Positions 53,857 to 62,966 of a stretch of 64,000 nt of DNA are shown here, piece after piece. The stretch spans positions 1 through 64,000 of the forward strand of contig CAKOYD010000001.1 in NCBI GenBank assembly GCA_934130545.1, written 5' to 3'. A program made the translations under genes and the position numbers. Every line of letters begins with the position of its first letter. The first letter of the stretch is position 1. Under the pieces are notes generated by a model. The model was not told the origin of the DNA, did no database searches, and saw only the letters and a list, made by a program, of their open reading frames with translations. This DNA comes from an uncultured Bacilli bacterium. GTDB lineage: Bacteria; Bacillota_I; Bacilli_A; RF39; UBA660.

Positions 53857-54843
53857 CTATTTACTAATACAGATATTATTTTTACCTATTTCTTTAATAT
53901 AATCATTTAAAGTATAAGTAGTTGAATCAGTACTAGTAATAAACTTTTTATTTTCAATACTTGTTTGATATAATTTACCTAATTCATAATTTAAGTCTAA
54001 GTCATCAAAGCTTTCTTGTTCATAATTTCCTTGATTACAATATTTTACAGTATAACCATTAACAGTTATATTATTTTGATAATTAATTAGTTTATAAGAT
54101 AGTTTATTATTTTTTACTGTATATGTTAAGTCTAGATGTAAATTATCTTCATTAGTTATATCTATACTATCTAACTTAGTAGACTTTTCATCATATAATT
54201 CAATAGTTGAAGTGTTTCCGCATGATTTATTATTAGATACTACTAGATAATCTCCTAGTTGTGTGATAGTACCTAGACAAGATACTTTATTTTTTAATAC
54301 TTCTTTATCATTAATTAATAAAGTCATCGTATCTTCATCTCTTTTAGTAGTTATAGTATATTTACTATTTATTTTAATATATCTAACATCATTTCTAACT
54401 AGTGATAAATCAATATCGGTAAATACATTAGTTACATTATCTTTTCTTGTTCTTAAGAAGTTACCACATACATACCCTTTAGTTGTTTGACTTACACCAC
54501 TAGTATATTTAGTGTATGATACATAGTACCAGTTATCACAGATATCAGTTTTAGTTTCACTGATACTTAGTAAATTTACTTTACTGCCACATGCTAAGCG
54601 ATCAATTCTATTTCCACTTTCTTTATCTCTTACGGATAGTGTTGTTTCATCATCTTCACAAATATAGTAATAAGTTCCTTCTTCGTCTTCAATAACGGGT
54701 GGTGTTTCTACTACTTCATTAACAAGATTAGTCTTAATATTATTCTTTTTATTATTTTTGCTATTTAACATTAATGCTCCAGCTACTAAGACAACAATAA
54801 GTATTACAATAATTAAAATCATATATTTAGTTTTATTTTTCAT
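53857..54843 (-). CDS. membrane-anchored protein with SH3-like domain
   Basis: 328 residues: a membrane segment (7-26), a short linker, then an SH3b-like domain at about 54-140 (TTLSVRDKESGNRI ... GYVCGNFLRTR) with four cysteines. A beta-rich domain of about 180 residues follows. SH3b domains often bind peptidoglycan, which fits the linked murC. The C-terminal part is unrecognised. Confidence 0.7.
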   Translation of the reverse strand: MKNKTKYMILIIVILIVVLVAGALMLNSKNNKKNNIKTNLVNEVVETPPVIEDEEGTYYYICEDDETTLSVRDKESGNRIDRLACGSKVNLLSISETKTDICDNWYYVSYTKYTSGVSQTTKGYVCGNFLRTRKDNVTNVFTDIDLSLVRNDVRYIKINSKYTITTKRDEDTMTLLINDKEVLKNKVSCLGTITQLGDYLVVSNNKSCGNTSTIELYDEKSTKLDSIDITNEDNLHLDLTYTVKNNKLSYKLINYQNNITVNGYTVKYCNQGNYEQESFDDLDLNYELGKLYQTSIENKKFITSTDSTTYTLNDYIKEIGKNNICISK

Positions 54844-54948
54844 ATTATTCCTTTCTTTATATCTGTTTAATTATATGCATGTTTCTTTTCTTATATTGTA
54901 TCAAATAATTAATTAAAATTACATCTATTTTTAATGCTTTACATAAAT

Positions 54949-56910
54949 TTATTTATTATCTTCTAAGTCAAAGATGATATCTCTTAGTTCCATAGCACGT
55001 TCAAAGTCTAATTCTCTAGCACATTTCTTCATTTCTTCTTTTAATTTTAATATCATATTTTGTTTTTCTTTAGAAGATAATTTTTCTTTAGTTGGTACTT
55101 TATCATCAGTTACTTCTACTTCATTAGTAATAACATCTCTTATTTCTTTAATTATTGTTTTAGGGATAATATTATGTTCTTTATTATATTTATCTTGAAT
55201 AGCTCTTCTTCTTTGGGTTTCTTCGATGGCTTCTTTCATACTGTCAGAGATAGTATCAGCATACATAATAACATGGCCTTTGGCGTTTCTGGCACATCTT
55301 CCTATTGTTTGGACTAAACTTCTAGTTGATCTTAGGAAACCTTGTTTATCAGCATCCATAATGGCAATTAAACTTACTTCAGGTATATCAATACCCTCTC
55401 TTAGAAGGTTTATTCCTACTACAACATCATATTTACCTAGTCTTAAGTCTCTTATTATTTTTAATCTTTGAAGAGTTTTTATTTCATTATGAAGGTATGC
55501 TACTTTAATATCAATGTTCTTTAGATAATTAGATAATTCCTCAGCCATTTTAATAGTTAGAGTTGTAATTAATACTCTTTCATTACTTTCTATGCGTTTA
55601 TTTATTTCTTCTACTAAGTCATCTATTTGGTTCTTAGTAGGTTTTACTTCAATAGTTGGATCTAGTAAGCCAGTTGGTCTAATTATTTGTTCTACTACTT
55701 CATTATGAACATGTTCTAATTCATAGTCGCCAGGTGTAGCGGATACATATATTACTTGATTTATTTTAGATTCAAATTCTTCAAATTTTAGTGGTCTATT
55801 ATCTAAGGCTGATGGTAATCGAAAGCCATAATCTACTAAGTTCATTTTTCTAGCCCTATCGCCATTATACATTCCTCTAACTTGGGGAATAGTAACGTGT
55901 GATTCATCAATAATTAGCAAGAAATCTTTAGGGAAGAAGTCTATTAAGGTAGTTGGGGTTTCTCCTTCTTTTTTTAAGGCAATATGTCTAGAATAATTTT
56001 CAATACCACGACAGAAACCGGTTTCTTCTAACATTTCCATATCATAGTTAGTTCTTTCTCTTAAACGTTGTTCTTCTATTAACTTATTGTTTTCTTTAAA
56101 ATATTTAAGTCTTTGTTCTAGTTCTTCGTTAATATTTTTTATAGCTATCTTTAGTTTATCATCACTAGTTACGAAGTGTGAAGCTGGGAATATAGAAATA
56201 GTTTTTTTATCTTTTAGTATTTTACCGGTTATAGTATCAAATTCACTAATTCTATCTACTTCATCACCAAAGAATTCTATTAATAGACCATTAGTTTTTT
56301 CATAACTAGGTATTATTTCAATAGAATCACCACGTACTCTAAATGTTCCTCTTTTAAGGTCTAAATTGCTTCTTTCATATAACATTTCAACTAGTTTTTT
56401 TAGGATAGTATCTCTTTCAATAGTATCACCAACATTGATAGTTAACATTTTCTTTTTATACTCTTCTACTTCACCAATACCATAGATACATGAGACTGAA
56501 GCGACAACGATGACATCATCTCTAGATATTAGAGCACTAGTGGCACTATGACGTAATTCATCTATTTCATCATTGATAGAGGAATCTTTTTCTATGTAGG
56601 TATCAGTAGATGGGACATAGGCTTCTGGTTGGTAGTAATCATAATATGAAACAAAGTACTCTACTCGATTATCCGGAAATAGTTCTTTCATTTCACTATA
56701 TAGTTGGCCCGCTAGAGTTTTGTTGTGAGCTAGAATCAGGGTTGGTTTATTTACTTCTTTGATGACGTTTGCCATTGTGAAAGTTTTTCCTGTTCCAGTA
56801 GCACCTAGTAGAACTTGTTCTTTCTTGCCTTCTTTGATGCCTTCAACTAATTTTTCAATGGCTTGTGGTTGGTCGCCACCCGGTTTGAATTTTGATACTA
56901 ATTTAAACAT
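54949..56910 (-). CDS. uvrB: excinuclease ABC subunit B
   Basis: 653 residues, normal length. Walker A GATGTGKTFT (about 37-46), the beta-hairpin region (YYDYYQPEAYVP), helicase motifs DESHVT and VGINLLREGIDIPEVSLI, QTIGRCARN, and the C-terminal UVR domain (ELDFERAMELRDII). It is the damage-verifying component of nucleotide excision repair. uvrA is not in the window. The first nine codons are duplicated about 2.1 kb upstream, beyond the TIR/RhuM genes. The ribosome site is AGGAGG. Confidence 0.98.
   Translation of the reverse strand: MFKLVSKFKPGGDQPQAIEKLVEGIKEGKKEQVLLGATGTGKTFTMANVIKEVNKPTLILAHNKTLAGQLYSEMKELFPDNRVEYFVSYYDYYQPEAYVPSTDTYIEKDSSINDEIDELRHSATSALISRDDVIVVASVSCIYGIGEVEEYKKKMLTINVGDTIERDTILKKLVEMLYERSNLDLKRGTFRVRGDSIEIIPSYEKTNGLLIEFFGDEVDRISEFDTITGKILKDKKTISIFPASHFVTSDDKLKIAIKNINEELEQRLKYFKENNKLIEEQRLRERTNYDMEMLEETGFCRGIENYSRHIALKKEGETPTTLIDFFPKDFLLIIDESHVTIPQVRGMYNGDRARKMNLVDYGFRLPSALDNRPLKFEEFESKINQVIYVSATPGDYELEHVHNEVVEQIIRPTGLLDPTIEVKPTKNQIDDLVEEINKRIESNERVLITTLTIKMAEELSNYLKNIDIKVAYLHNEIKTLQRLKIIRDLRLGKYDVVVGINLLREGIDIPEVSLIAIMDADKQGFLRSTRSLVQTIGRCARNAKGHVIMYADTISDSMKEAIEETQRRRAIQDKYNKEHNIIPKTIIKEIRDVITNEVEVTDDKVPTKEKLSSKEKQNMILKLKEEMKKCARELDFERAMELRDIIFDLEDNK
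56888..56910. repeat. uvrB 5' end, left copy of outer direct repeat
   Basis: 23 bases covering the uvrB start codon, matched with one mismatch by 58993-59015 in the same orientation. It may mark one end of an inserted cassette. Confidence 0.7.
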
Positions 56911-56994
56911 TTTTATTTACCTCCTATATCGTTTGTTTATTAAAATTATATATATTTTTGTAATTAATAATTTAGTTTTTTTAGGACGAATAAA

Positions 56995-57013
56995 AGTCAC
57001 AAATTTAATTTTT
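56995..57013. repeat. inner direct repeat, left copy
   Basis: AGTCACAAATTTAATTTTT, identical to 58957-58975. It lies between the new uvrB promoter region and the TIR gene. Confidence 0.75.
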
Positions 57014-57044
57014 TGACCGAATAATACTAGATAAACACATATAA

Positions 57045-57824
57045 CTAATTTATTTGACCAATCAAAATTCCATTTTGACCATTAACATACCATACTTTAA
57101 AGTCTATAATTTTATTTCCTTTAACATTTTTTATTTTAAAGTATAATGGTATTTCAGGTGTTAAATTTTGTGAAAAAATTTTTAATCCTTTACAATTATC
57201 ACCATTTTGAATTTTACCCGAAAATCCTTGTGTTACACTAGAATATGAAGTTTGACTTGGTGGAGCAACTACTTTAAATTCGATTTCATTAATTTCATTT
57301 TTAAATGATATATCAATCAAAGGTTGATATTCGATAAATCTCTTTGCTTTTACTATAATATCAATTTCGCATTCAGTTATTTTGACAACATCACAATAAA
57401 CATTAAAATAATTTTCATTATAAATACTAGAATCATTGTTTTCAATAATATCTATAATATTTTGATAAGTTTGTTCCATCCCTTTATTATACATATCGAT
57501 ATACAACTTATCTATCAATATAATTGGCTGATTTGAATTATCAATTTTAATTGGTATGAATTTTATTTTTTCTTTTATTGACTTATGCAATGCTGATTGC
57601 CATTCTAAACTTACCATTCCACTTTTTAACGAATTTTCACTAATGAAAAAGAAGAAATATTTGCACTTTTCTAGTCCACTGTTCATCTGTTCTATAATTC
57701 CATCTCCTGGTTTTATTGACCACGAATCATAAAATACATTTTCTTTCCCATATTTATTTGCTAATCTTGTTGCTATTGGACCTACTACATCCTTATCTTT
57801 ATAATTATGACTCAAAAATATCAT
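57045..57824 (-). CDS. TIR-domain protein
   Basis: 259 residues. TIR domain at 1-130: MIFLSHNYKDK (box 1), VFYDSWSIKPGDGI (BB loop), FFFISENSLKSGMVSLEWQ with the catalytic-position Glu E74, and FIPIKID. Bacterial TIRs with this Glu usually cleave NAD+ or make signalling nucleotides in phage defence. Residues 135-259 form a beta-rich domain I do not recognise and may be the sensor. It is paired with rhuM inside repeats. Confidence 0.82.
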   Translation of the reverse strand: MIFLSHNYKDKDVVGPIATRLANKYGKENVFYDSWSIKPGDGIIEQMNSGLEKCKYFFFFISENSLKSGMVSLEWQSALHKSIKEKIKFIPIKIDNSNQPIILIDKLYIDMYNKGMEQTYQNIIDIIENNDSSIYNENYFNVYCDVVKITECEIDIIVKAKRFIEYQPLIDISFKNEINEIEFKVVAPPSQTSYSSVTQGFSGKIQNGDNCKGLKIFSQNLTPEIPLYFKIKNVKGNKIIDFKVWYVNGQNGILIGQIN

Positions 57825-57887
57825 TTAATAAACCTCGTTTTAAACAATTATTTATTATGCATAATTTAAATTATCTTGCAATCATTG

Positions 57888-58913
57888 CTAATGATTATCT
57901 ATCTTTTCTGTTTCAATTAATAATTTATCAAAATCAGAAACAAATTTTTTATCTTGTATAATTTTGTATTTTTCGTATTCACTTTCTGCTTTTTGTTTCG
58001 CTTTTCCAGCAGAAATTTTACCTTTATCTTCTAACACTTCATAATGAAATAGTTTTAAAGATGTCTCTACTTCATTCTTCCAATCTTTCATATTCATTGA
58101 TAAATTTCTTTCTGCATTATTTTCTGCAATATCTAAAAACAAATTCACCAAATTATTTAAATTTTTTATTTCCTTTTCTTCTAAATAGTTTTTAGCAACG
58201 TAAACATCTGATTTTAAGATTTTTCCATCAGGAGATTTATTCCAATTTGTTAATCCCATATTCGCTTTTCGACTATCGGCTCTGTTATAAATAATTTCTG
58301 CAGCAGTATTTCCAGTGATAGCGTAATGAAATTTATTTTGAACAGTTGCATAAAATTCCTTTGCTATATCACTATTTTTATCATAATCAATAGAACACTC
58401 AGCAAAAATATCTGTAATTTTCTGATAAAACATTCTCTCACTAGTACGAATTAATTTTATTCTTTCGAGCAATCTTTTAAAATATTCTTGATCAGATTTT
58501 CTTGCTTTCATAAATCTATCATCATCAAGTGCAAAACCTTGTATCATATAATCTTTAATTATCTCATTTGCCCAAGTTCTAAATTTAATTGCTTTTTTGG
58601 AATTAACTCTAAACCCGATAGAAATAATCATATCTAGATTATAATATTCCTTTTGTCTTTTAACATTTCGTGTTCCCTCTACTTGAACTTGTTCCAAAAT
58701 GGAACAAGTTGATTCTTTACTTAATTCTTCATCGTTGTATATATTATTTATATGTTTTACAATAGCGGGTCTTTGTACATCAAAAAGATTAGCTATTGCA
58801 TTTACATTTAGCCATACGTTTTCATCTTGTAGAATTACTTCTACTTTTGTTTGCCCGTTTTCATCACTATAAAATAAAATATTTTTTTCATTACCAACTG
58901 TTATATTATTCAC
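57888..58913 (-). CDS. RhuM family protein
   Basis: 341 residues of the RhuM (virulence RhuM) family: VWLNVNAIANLFDVQRPAIV, an ANT-like DNA-binding start, KEYYNLDMIISIGFRVNSKK and RTWANEIIKDYMIQGFALDD, all typical. RhuM proteins are common cargo of islands; the molecular role is unclear. Start GTG at 58911-58913 with AAAGGAG eight bases upstream. It lies 63 bases before the TIR gene, same strand, so they are probably one unit. Confidence 0.9.
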   Translation of the reverse strand: MNNITVGNEKNILFYSDENGQTKVEVILQDENVWLNVNAIANLFDVQRPAIVKHINNIYNDEELSKESTCSILEQVQVEGTRNVKRQKEYYNLDMIISIGFRVNSKKAIKFRTWANEIIKDYMIQGFALDDDRFMKARKSDQEYFKRLLERIKLIRTSERMFYQKITDIFAECSIDYDKNSDIAKEFYATVQNKFHYAITGNTAAEIIYNRADSRKANMGLTNWNKSPDGKILKSDVYVAKNYLEEKEIKNLNNLVNLFLDIAENNAERNLSMNMKDWKNEVETSLKLFHYEVLEDKGKISAGKAKQKAESEYEKYKIIQDKKFVSDFDKLLIETEKIDNH

Positions 58914-58956
58914 TTACGTTACTCCTTTCATTCATTAATTTTTTATTGAGACTAAT

Positions 58957-58975
58957 AGTCACAAATTTAATTTTT
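58957..58975. repeat. inner direct repeat, right copy
   Basis: Identical to 56995-57013, same orientation, upstream of rhuM. Confidence 0.75.
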
Positions 58976-58979
58976 CATT

Positions 58980-59015
58980 TTAGTTATGCTTAAATTTTGA
59001 TACTAAGTTAAACAT
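58980..59015 (-). pseudogene. displaced copy of the uvrB start
   Basis: Reads MFNLVSKFKHN then TAA, against MFKLVSKFKPGG in uvrB: nine codons agree but for one. GAGG lies about eight bases before its ATG. The 23 bases at 58993-59015 match 56888-56910 with one mismatch. It looks like the original uvrB start, cut off when the cassette came in. Confidence 0.65.
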
Positions 59016-59063
59016 GACTATTCCTCGCTTTCATTGATATTTTACTACTATTTATATAGAAAA

Positions 59064-59088
59064 ACAAGAAGGGCTTTTACTCCTTCTT
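59064..59088 (-). terminator. terminator of the lipoprotein gene
   Basis: Stem AAGAAGG / CCTTCTT, 9-base loop, then GTTTTTC on the minus strand, about 80 bases after the stop codon. Confidence 0.7.
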
Positions 59089-59165
59089 ATTAATATTTTA
59101 AATAAGTCATACTTTATTATCTTCCTTTAAGTTTATTTTATACAATAGCTAATGGTTTTTATATT

Positions 59166-59714
59166 TTAATTAGTTGTGCAAGTATACATTTCGTCTTCTT
59201 TATAGTTTTCTATTAATTTATCTTTAGTTAGTGTTGTAGCCATATTTTTATAACCTTCATTATCAAGATTAATTTCATGTTTTACAGTTATTGTTTTATC
59301 AACTAGTTCTACTTGACAATCTTTATATTTACTAGTATTTAATTTACTACAACTATTTGAATAATATTCTTTTTCTGATTCCATATCATAGTCAATAATA
59401 TATTCATATTTTTTTATTTCATAGTAATTTAGTAGTTTAGTTCCGTCTTCAGTAAAGTTATATAGATATCCTGACTCATAATTTACTGCTATTGGACTAT
59501 TTTTTCTAGCTTCAATTTCTTCAGCAGTTGTTCCTATACTTGTTTTATCTCTATTATCTATTTCATATTTAGTAATTGTTGAGGTAATGCTACATAGAAC
59601 TTCGCTTGTTTTAGTATTTCCTGTAGTATTTTCTTTGTTAGTATTATCTTGATCAGTCTTTTGACATCCTGTAAATAATGCAATAAATGCACATAATATT
59701 AAAATTTTCTTCAT
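59166..59714 (-). CDS. lipoprotein of unknown function
   Basis: 182 residues with a lipoprotein signal peptide: basic start, hydrophobic core and lipobox LFTGC (Cys17), matching the Lgt substrate consensus. A Thr/Asn/Lys linker and a small mixed domain with a few cysteines follow. I do not recognise the domain. Its own promoter and terminator make it monocistronic. The ribosome site is AAAGGGG. Confidence 0.8.
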   Translation of the reverse strand: MKKILILCAFIALFTGCQKTDQDNTNKENTTGNTKTSEVLCSITSTITKYEIDNRDKTSIGTTAEEIEARKNSPIAVNYESGYLYNFTEDGTKLLNYYEIKKYEYIIDYDMESEKEYYSNSCSKLNTSKYKDCQVELVDKTITVKHEINLDNEGYKNMATTLTKDKLIENYKEDEMYTCTTN

Positions 59715-59738
59715 ATTTTTCCCCTTTCATTTGCATTC

Positions 59739-59767
59739 ATTATACAACATTTGTTCAATTTATTCAA
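59739..59767 (-). promoter_or_regulatory. promoter of the lipoprotein gene
   Basis: TTGAAT (59762-59767), 17-base spacer, TATAAT (59739-59744) on the minus strand. Confidence 0.75.
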
Positions 59768-59810
59768 CAATTATTTTAATTCTGTAGTTTAAAAAATAAA
59801 GTTGGGCGTA

Positions 59811-59842
59811 AAAAAAGATATAGACCTTAATATGGTTATATC
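59811..59842 (-). terminator. terminator of the Cys-rich gene
   Basis: Stem GATATAACC / GGT(C)TATATC with one bulge, then TTTTTTT on the minus strand. Confidence 0.8.
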
Positions 59843-59851
59843 ATTTTTAGT

Positions 59852-60046
59852 TTATTTTGAGCAGTCGCATTTAGAATCTTTGTCATGGTCTTCACATGAA
59901 TGTTTTTCGCCACAGCAGTTTTCATCACAGTGGCAATCTTCTTCTTCACAACCACATGAACAATTTTCTTCTTCGCAAGTACATTCTTTACCTTCTTGGC
60001 AACCACAAGTACAAGTTTCGTCACAAGTTTTCTTATCTTTTTCCAT
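59852..60046 (-). CDS. metallothionein-like cysteine-rich small protein
   Basis: 64 residues with 16 cysteines, mostly in CxC and CxxC patterns (CDETCTCGC, CTCEEENCSCGC, CHCDENCC), plus several His, Asp and Glu and a lysine-rich start. It should bind soft or transition metals, as metallothioneins or copper-binding peptides do. I start it at the ATG at 60046, six bases after AGGAGGTG; an upstream ATG 11 codons earlier has no ribosome site. Its own promoter and strong terminator suggest separate, perhaps metal-responsive, expression. No operator was identified. Confidence 0.8.
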   Translation of the reverse strand: MEKDKKTCDETCTCGCQEGKECTCEEENCSCGCEEEDCHCDENCCGEKHSCEDHDKDSKCDCSK

Positions 60047-60084
60047 TTCTGCACCTCCTACTAGTTTAATTTTTATCATTTATT

Positions 60085-60093
60085 ATTATACCA
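60085..60093 (-). promoter_or_regulatory. extended -10 promoter of the Cys-rich gene
   Basis: TGGTATAAT on the minus strand (TATAAT at 60085-60090), with TTGCAT 20 bases further upstream inside the end of the aminopeptidase gene. Confidence 0.55.
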
Positions 60094-60106
60094 TTTTTAT
60101 TAAATT

Positions 60107-61321
60107 TTATATGCAAAAGTTACCGTTTTTAAATATTTGTACTTGACCATTGTTAGTTTCGGCAATTATGCTTAAATCTTTTGTTCCAATCATAAAGTCT
60201 ACGTGAATACTTGATACGTTAACACCATTTTTTCTTAGTTCATCATCATTCATATTAAGACCAGCTTTTAAACATTCAGGGAATCCGCTTCCTAGTGCTA
60301 GATGACAAGAAGCATTTTCATCAAATAGTGTGGTATTAAATACTTGATTGGTGTTAGAGATTGGCGAATCATAGTTTACTAGGGCAACTTCGCCTAGATA
60401 TGGTGAATATTCATCAGTATTAATTATATCTTTTAAGACTTTGTCACCAATAGTAGCGGATGATTCAATACATTTTCCATCTTTAAATTTTAGATAAAAC
60501 TTATCTATTACCGTGCCATTATAAATTAGTGGCTTTGATGAATAAACGATACCATTTGTTTTTTTATAATTAGGAGAAGTAAAAACTTCGTATGATGGCA
60601 TATTGGCAATCATGTTTTGATCGTTAGCACATGATGTCCAGATAGTGTTATCATTTAGTTCTATTTCTAAGTCAGTATTTAAACTATTTTGATAATGAAG
60701 CTTTTTAATGTGCATGTTATTTAGTTTTTCAGTTAATTCTTGTTGTCTTAAAAAAAATTTATTCCAGTTATCAATGGGATTACTATCTTTATTTACCATA
60801 CACATATCGCATATTAAGTAAAATAGTTTATTATAGGATTCAGTTTCTGGTAATTCTTTAAATAAATCTTTAGCCCACTCTTTATTGGGGAAGGCTGCTA
60901 TACACCATGGTATTTCGTTTTTTATTTGTTTTTCACGATATATTGGTTTAGTTGTTCTACTTATGTGCATGGCTTCAACTACTAAATCTTCAGGTATATC
61001 TTCCATTAGATGTGGTATTTCAGAATCGATAAGTAAGAAACAAGCATCTTTTTTAGCATATTCATCCCAAATAGCATTATTAAATATTGGGTTATTTTTA
61101 ATGTCTTCTTTATTTATAGTCTTTAAGATATCTCTTTTTTCATAGTCCTGATCATTACATAAATAGATATCTTTAATACCGAGGCTTTCAGCTGTTAGTT
61201 TTATGTTATTGACAAACTCTTTTACTAAGTCGTTATAACTTATAAATAGAGATTTATGACTAGTTATGTTTAAACACTTATTTAATAATAAGTTAATATA
61301 TTTTTCTTCTAATTCTTTCAT
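60107..61321 (-). CDS. M29 family aminopeptidase (AmpS/PepS-like)
   Basis: 404 residues, normal length. The dimetal site of M29 enzymes is visible: MPSYEVFTSP (Glu), YLGEVALV (Glu), SCHLALGSGF (His) and SIHVDFMIGT (His, Asp). It releases N-terminal amino acids from peptides in the cytoplasm. A strong ribosome site (AAAGGAG) lies nine bases after the upstream stop. Confidence 0.93.
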   Translation of the reverse strand: MKELEEKYINLLLNKCLNITSHKSLFISYNDLVKEFVNNIKLTAESLGIKDIYLCNDQDYEKRDILKTINKEDIKNNPIFNNAIWDEYAKKDACFLLIDSEIPHLMEDIPEDLVVEAMHISRTTKPIYREKQIKNEIPWCIAAFPNKEWAKDLFKELPETESYNKLFYLICDMCMVNKDSNPIDNWNKFFLRQQELTEKLNNMHIKKLHYQNSLNTDLEIELNDNTIWTSCANDQNMIANMPSYEVFTSPNYKKTNGIVYSSKPLIYNGTVIDKFYLKFKDGKCIESSATIGDKVLKDIINTDEYSPYLGEVALVNYDSPISNTNQVFNTTLFDENASCHLALGSGFPECLKAGLNMNDDELRKNGVNVSSIHVDFMIGTKDLSIIAETNNGQVQIFKNGNFCI

Positions 61322-61330
61322 GATACTCCT

Positions 61331-62059
61331 TTATTCTTTTACTCTTTTTCTACTTCTTCCTTGATAACAACTAGATACTAGATAATCAAATATACTACTA
61401 TCTTCTTCTATTTCAGGGTGATATTGAACACCAATAATATTACAATTATTTTGTGTATACTCTACTCCTTCAATAACGTTATCACTACTTCGAGCACTTA
61501 CTAATAAATCTTTAGATAATCTTCTAACACAATAATTATGTAAACTTACTACTTTTCTTTTTTGGGTTTGATATATTTTTGATAAGATACTATTTTCAGA
61601 TATTTCGATATCATGTTTGGCTCTTTCGACAGATTCACTTCTATCAATGATACTATGAGAATGAATACTACTATTACCTACTGTCGTTAGATAAGGGTTA
61701 GATAATTTATTGGAGTCATAAGCTGTTTTAAAGTCTTCGCCTGGTTTCATATCTTCTAAGGCTGTGAAATAGGTACATATTGTTTGCATTCCTAGACATA
61801 CTCCTATAGTTGTTTTACCATTTTTTATAGTATCTTCGAGTACTTTTAAGAAAGACCATTCTATTTTATTACCGCCTGGCCATAGATAGCCATCACATAT
61901 TGATAAGTATTCATCAACATTTCTTGTTAACATGCCAAGAGGAATACCTCCGGATGATAATATTTTTTCGGCATACATGTTAACAAATGATGATTTGTCT
62001 TGATAAGGATTTTCTTGATTTTTTATTGTAGGTACTATACCTATTATTGGTTTATCCAT
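61331..62059 (-). CDS. class I glutamine amidotransferase-like hydrolase (PuuD family)
   Basis: 242 residues: nucleophile elbow GVCLGMQ (C88), with the H214-x-E216 pair in VQYHPEIEE, and the GGNKIEW-type substrate loop. It matches gamma-glutamyl-gamma-aminobutyrate hydrolase-like proteins (peptidase C26). The substrate may be a gamma-glutamyl compound. Co-transcribed with the aminopeptidase, it may take part in peptide use. Confidence 0.85.
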   Translation of the reverse strand: MDKPIIGIVPTIKNQENPYQDKSSFVNMYAEKILSSGGIPLGMLTRNVDEYLSICDGYLWPGGNKIEWSFLKVLEDTIKNGKTTIGVCLGMQTICTYFTALEDMKPGEDFKTAYDSNKLSNPYLTTVGNSSIHSHSIIDRSESVERAKHDIEISENSILSKIYQTQKRKVVSLHNYCVRRLSKDLLVSARSSDNVIEGVEYTQNNCNIIGVQYHPEIEEDSSIFDYLVSSCYQGRSRKRVKE

Positions 62060-62082
62060 ACCATTTTCCTTTCTTTTACTTA

Positions 62083-62964
62083 TTATACTTTAGCTCGGGG
62101 ATGAGTATTATTATAAACATTTCTTATTTGTTCATCAGTTAGATGGGTATATATACTAGTGGTATTTAATGAGGAATGTCCAAGTAATTCTTTAACACTC
62201 ATTAGGTCTGCACCATTACTTAATAAGTCAGTGGCAAAGGTGTGTCTTAGCATATGGGGTGAAACATGACTATTAATATGAGCTTGTAAAATTATATTAT
62301 CAATTATATCTCTGACTGCTCTAGTGGTTAGTTTATTGCCATTTTTATTTAAAATTAGATAATTACTTTTAGGCTTTAATTCTTTTCTACCATCAGATAG
62401 GTATAGATCTAAAATATCTTCACAGAAAGAGCCATATATTACTATTCTCTCTTTACTACCTTTACCTAATATTTTTATAGTGTTTTGAGATAATTCTATG
62501 TCTTCTAACTTTATACTTACTAATTCTCCTACTCTTATTCCCGTAGCATATAATAGTTCAATTATTAATCTATTTCTTTGTCCTAAAGGAGTGTCTAAAT
62601 TAGGTACCATAAACATTTTTTCTAGATCATTATTATCAACATATTTAGGAAGTGTTAGATACTTTTTGGGATTAGATACTTCTTTAAAATAATTAGTTTC
62701 AATTAAGTTTTCTTTTTTTAAATATTCGTAGAATCCTCTTAAACTACTTAATTTTCGTGAAATACTATTCCTATTTAATTTTAGTTTATATAAATATTCT
62801 AAGTATAGAGATACTGTTTCATAATTAATCTTTAGAATACTACTATTATTTAAGTAATTATTAAATTCATCAATATCTTCCTGGTAACTTATTATAGTAT
62901 AGTCTGAATATTTCTTTACAGTTTTAATATATCTAAGATAATCTTCTATATATTTTTTATTCAT
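62083..62964 (-). CDS. tyrosine recombinase XerC/XerD
   Basis: 293 residues, typical of chromosomal Xer. SAM-like N-terminal domain (1-95) and catalytic domain with R144 (TGIRVGE), K168 (LGKGSK), H237-x-x-R240 (PHMLRHTF), H263 (LLGHSS) and nucleophile Y272 (IYTHL). It resolves chromosome dimers at a dif site. Length and genomic setting favour a housekeeping Xer rather than a phage integrase; I saw no attachment repeats beside it. Confidence 0.93.
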   Translation of the reverse strand: MNKKYIEDYLRYIKTVKKYSDYTIISYQEDIDEFNNYLNNSSILKINYETVSLYLEYLYKLKLNRNSISRKLSSLRGFYEYLKKENLIETNYFKEVSNPKKYLTLPKYVDNNDLEKMFMVPNLDTPLGQRNRLIIELLYATGIRVGELVSIKLEDIELSQNTIKILGKGSKERIVIYGSFCEDILDLYLSDGRKELKPKSNYLILNKNGNKLTTRAVRDIIDNIILQAHINSHVSPHMLRHTFATDLLSNGADLMSVKELLGHSSLNTTSIYTHLTDEQIRNVYNNTHPRAKV

Positions 62965-62966
62965 GA

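Noticed and set aside
59836..60054. lysine/valine-rich ORF overlapping the Cys-rich gene
   Set aside because: It is the other frame of the Cys-rich coding sequence and has no ribosome site.
62083..62964. tyrosine recombinase as an integrase of the TIR/RhuM cassette
   Set aside because: It lies about 3 kb away outside the repeats, has housekeeping Xer length and neighbours.
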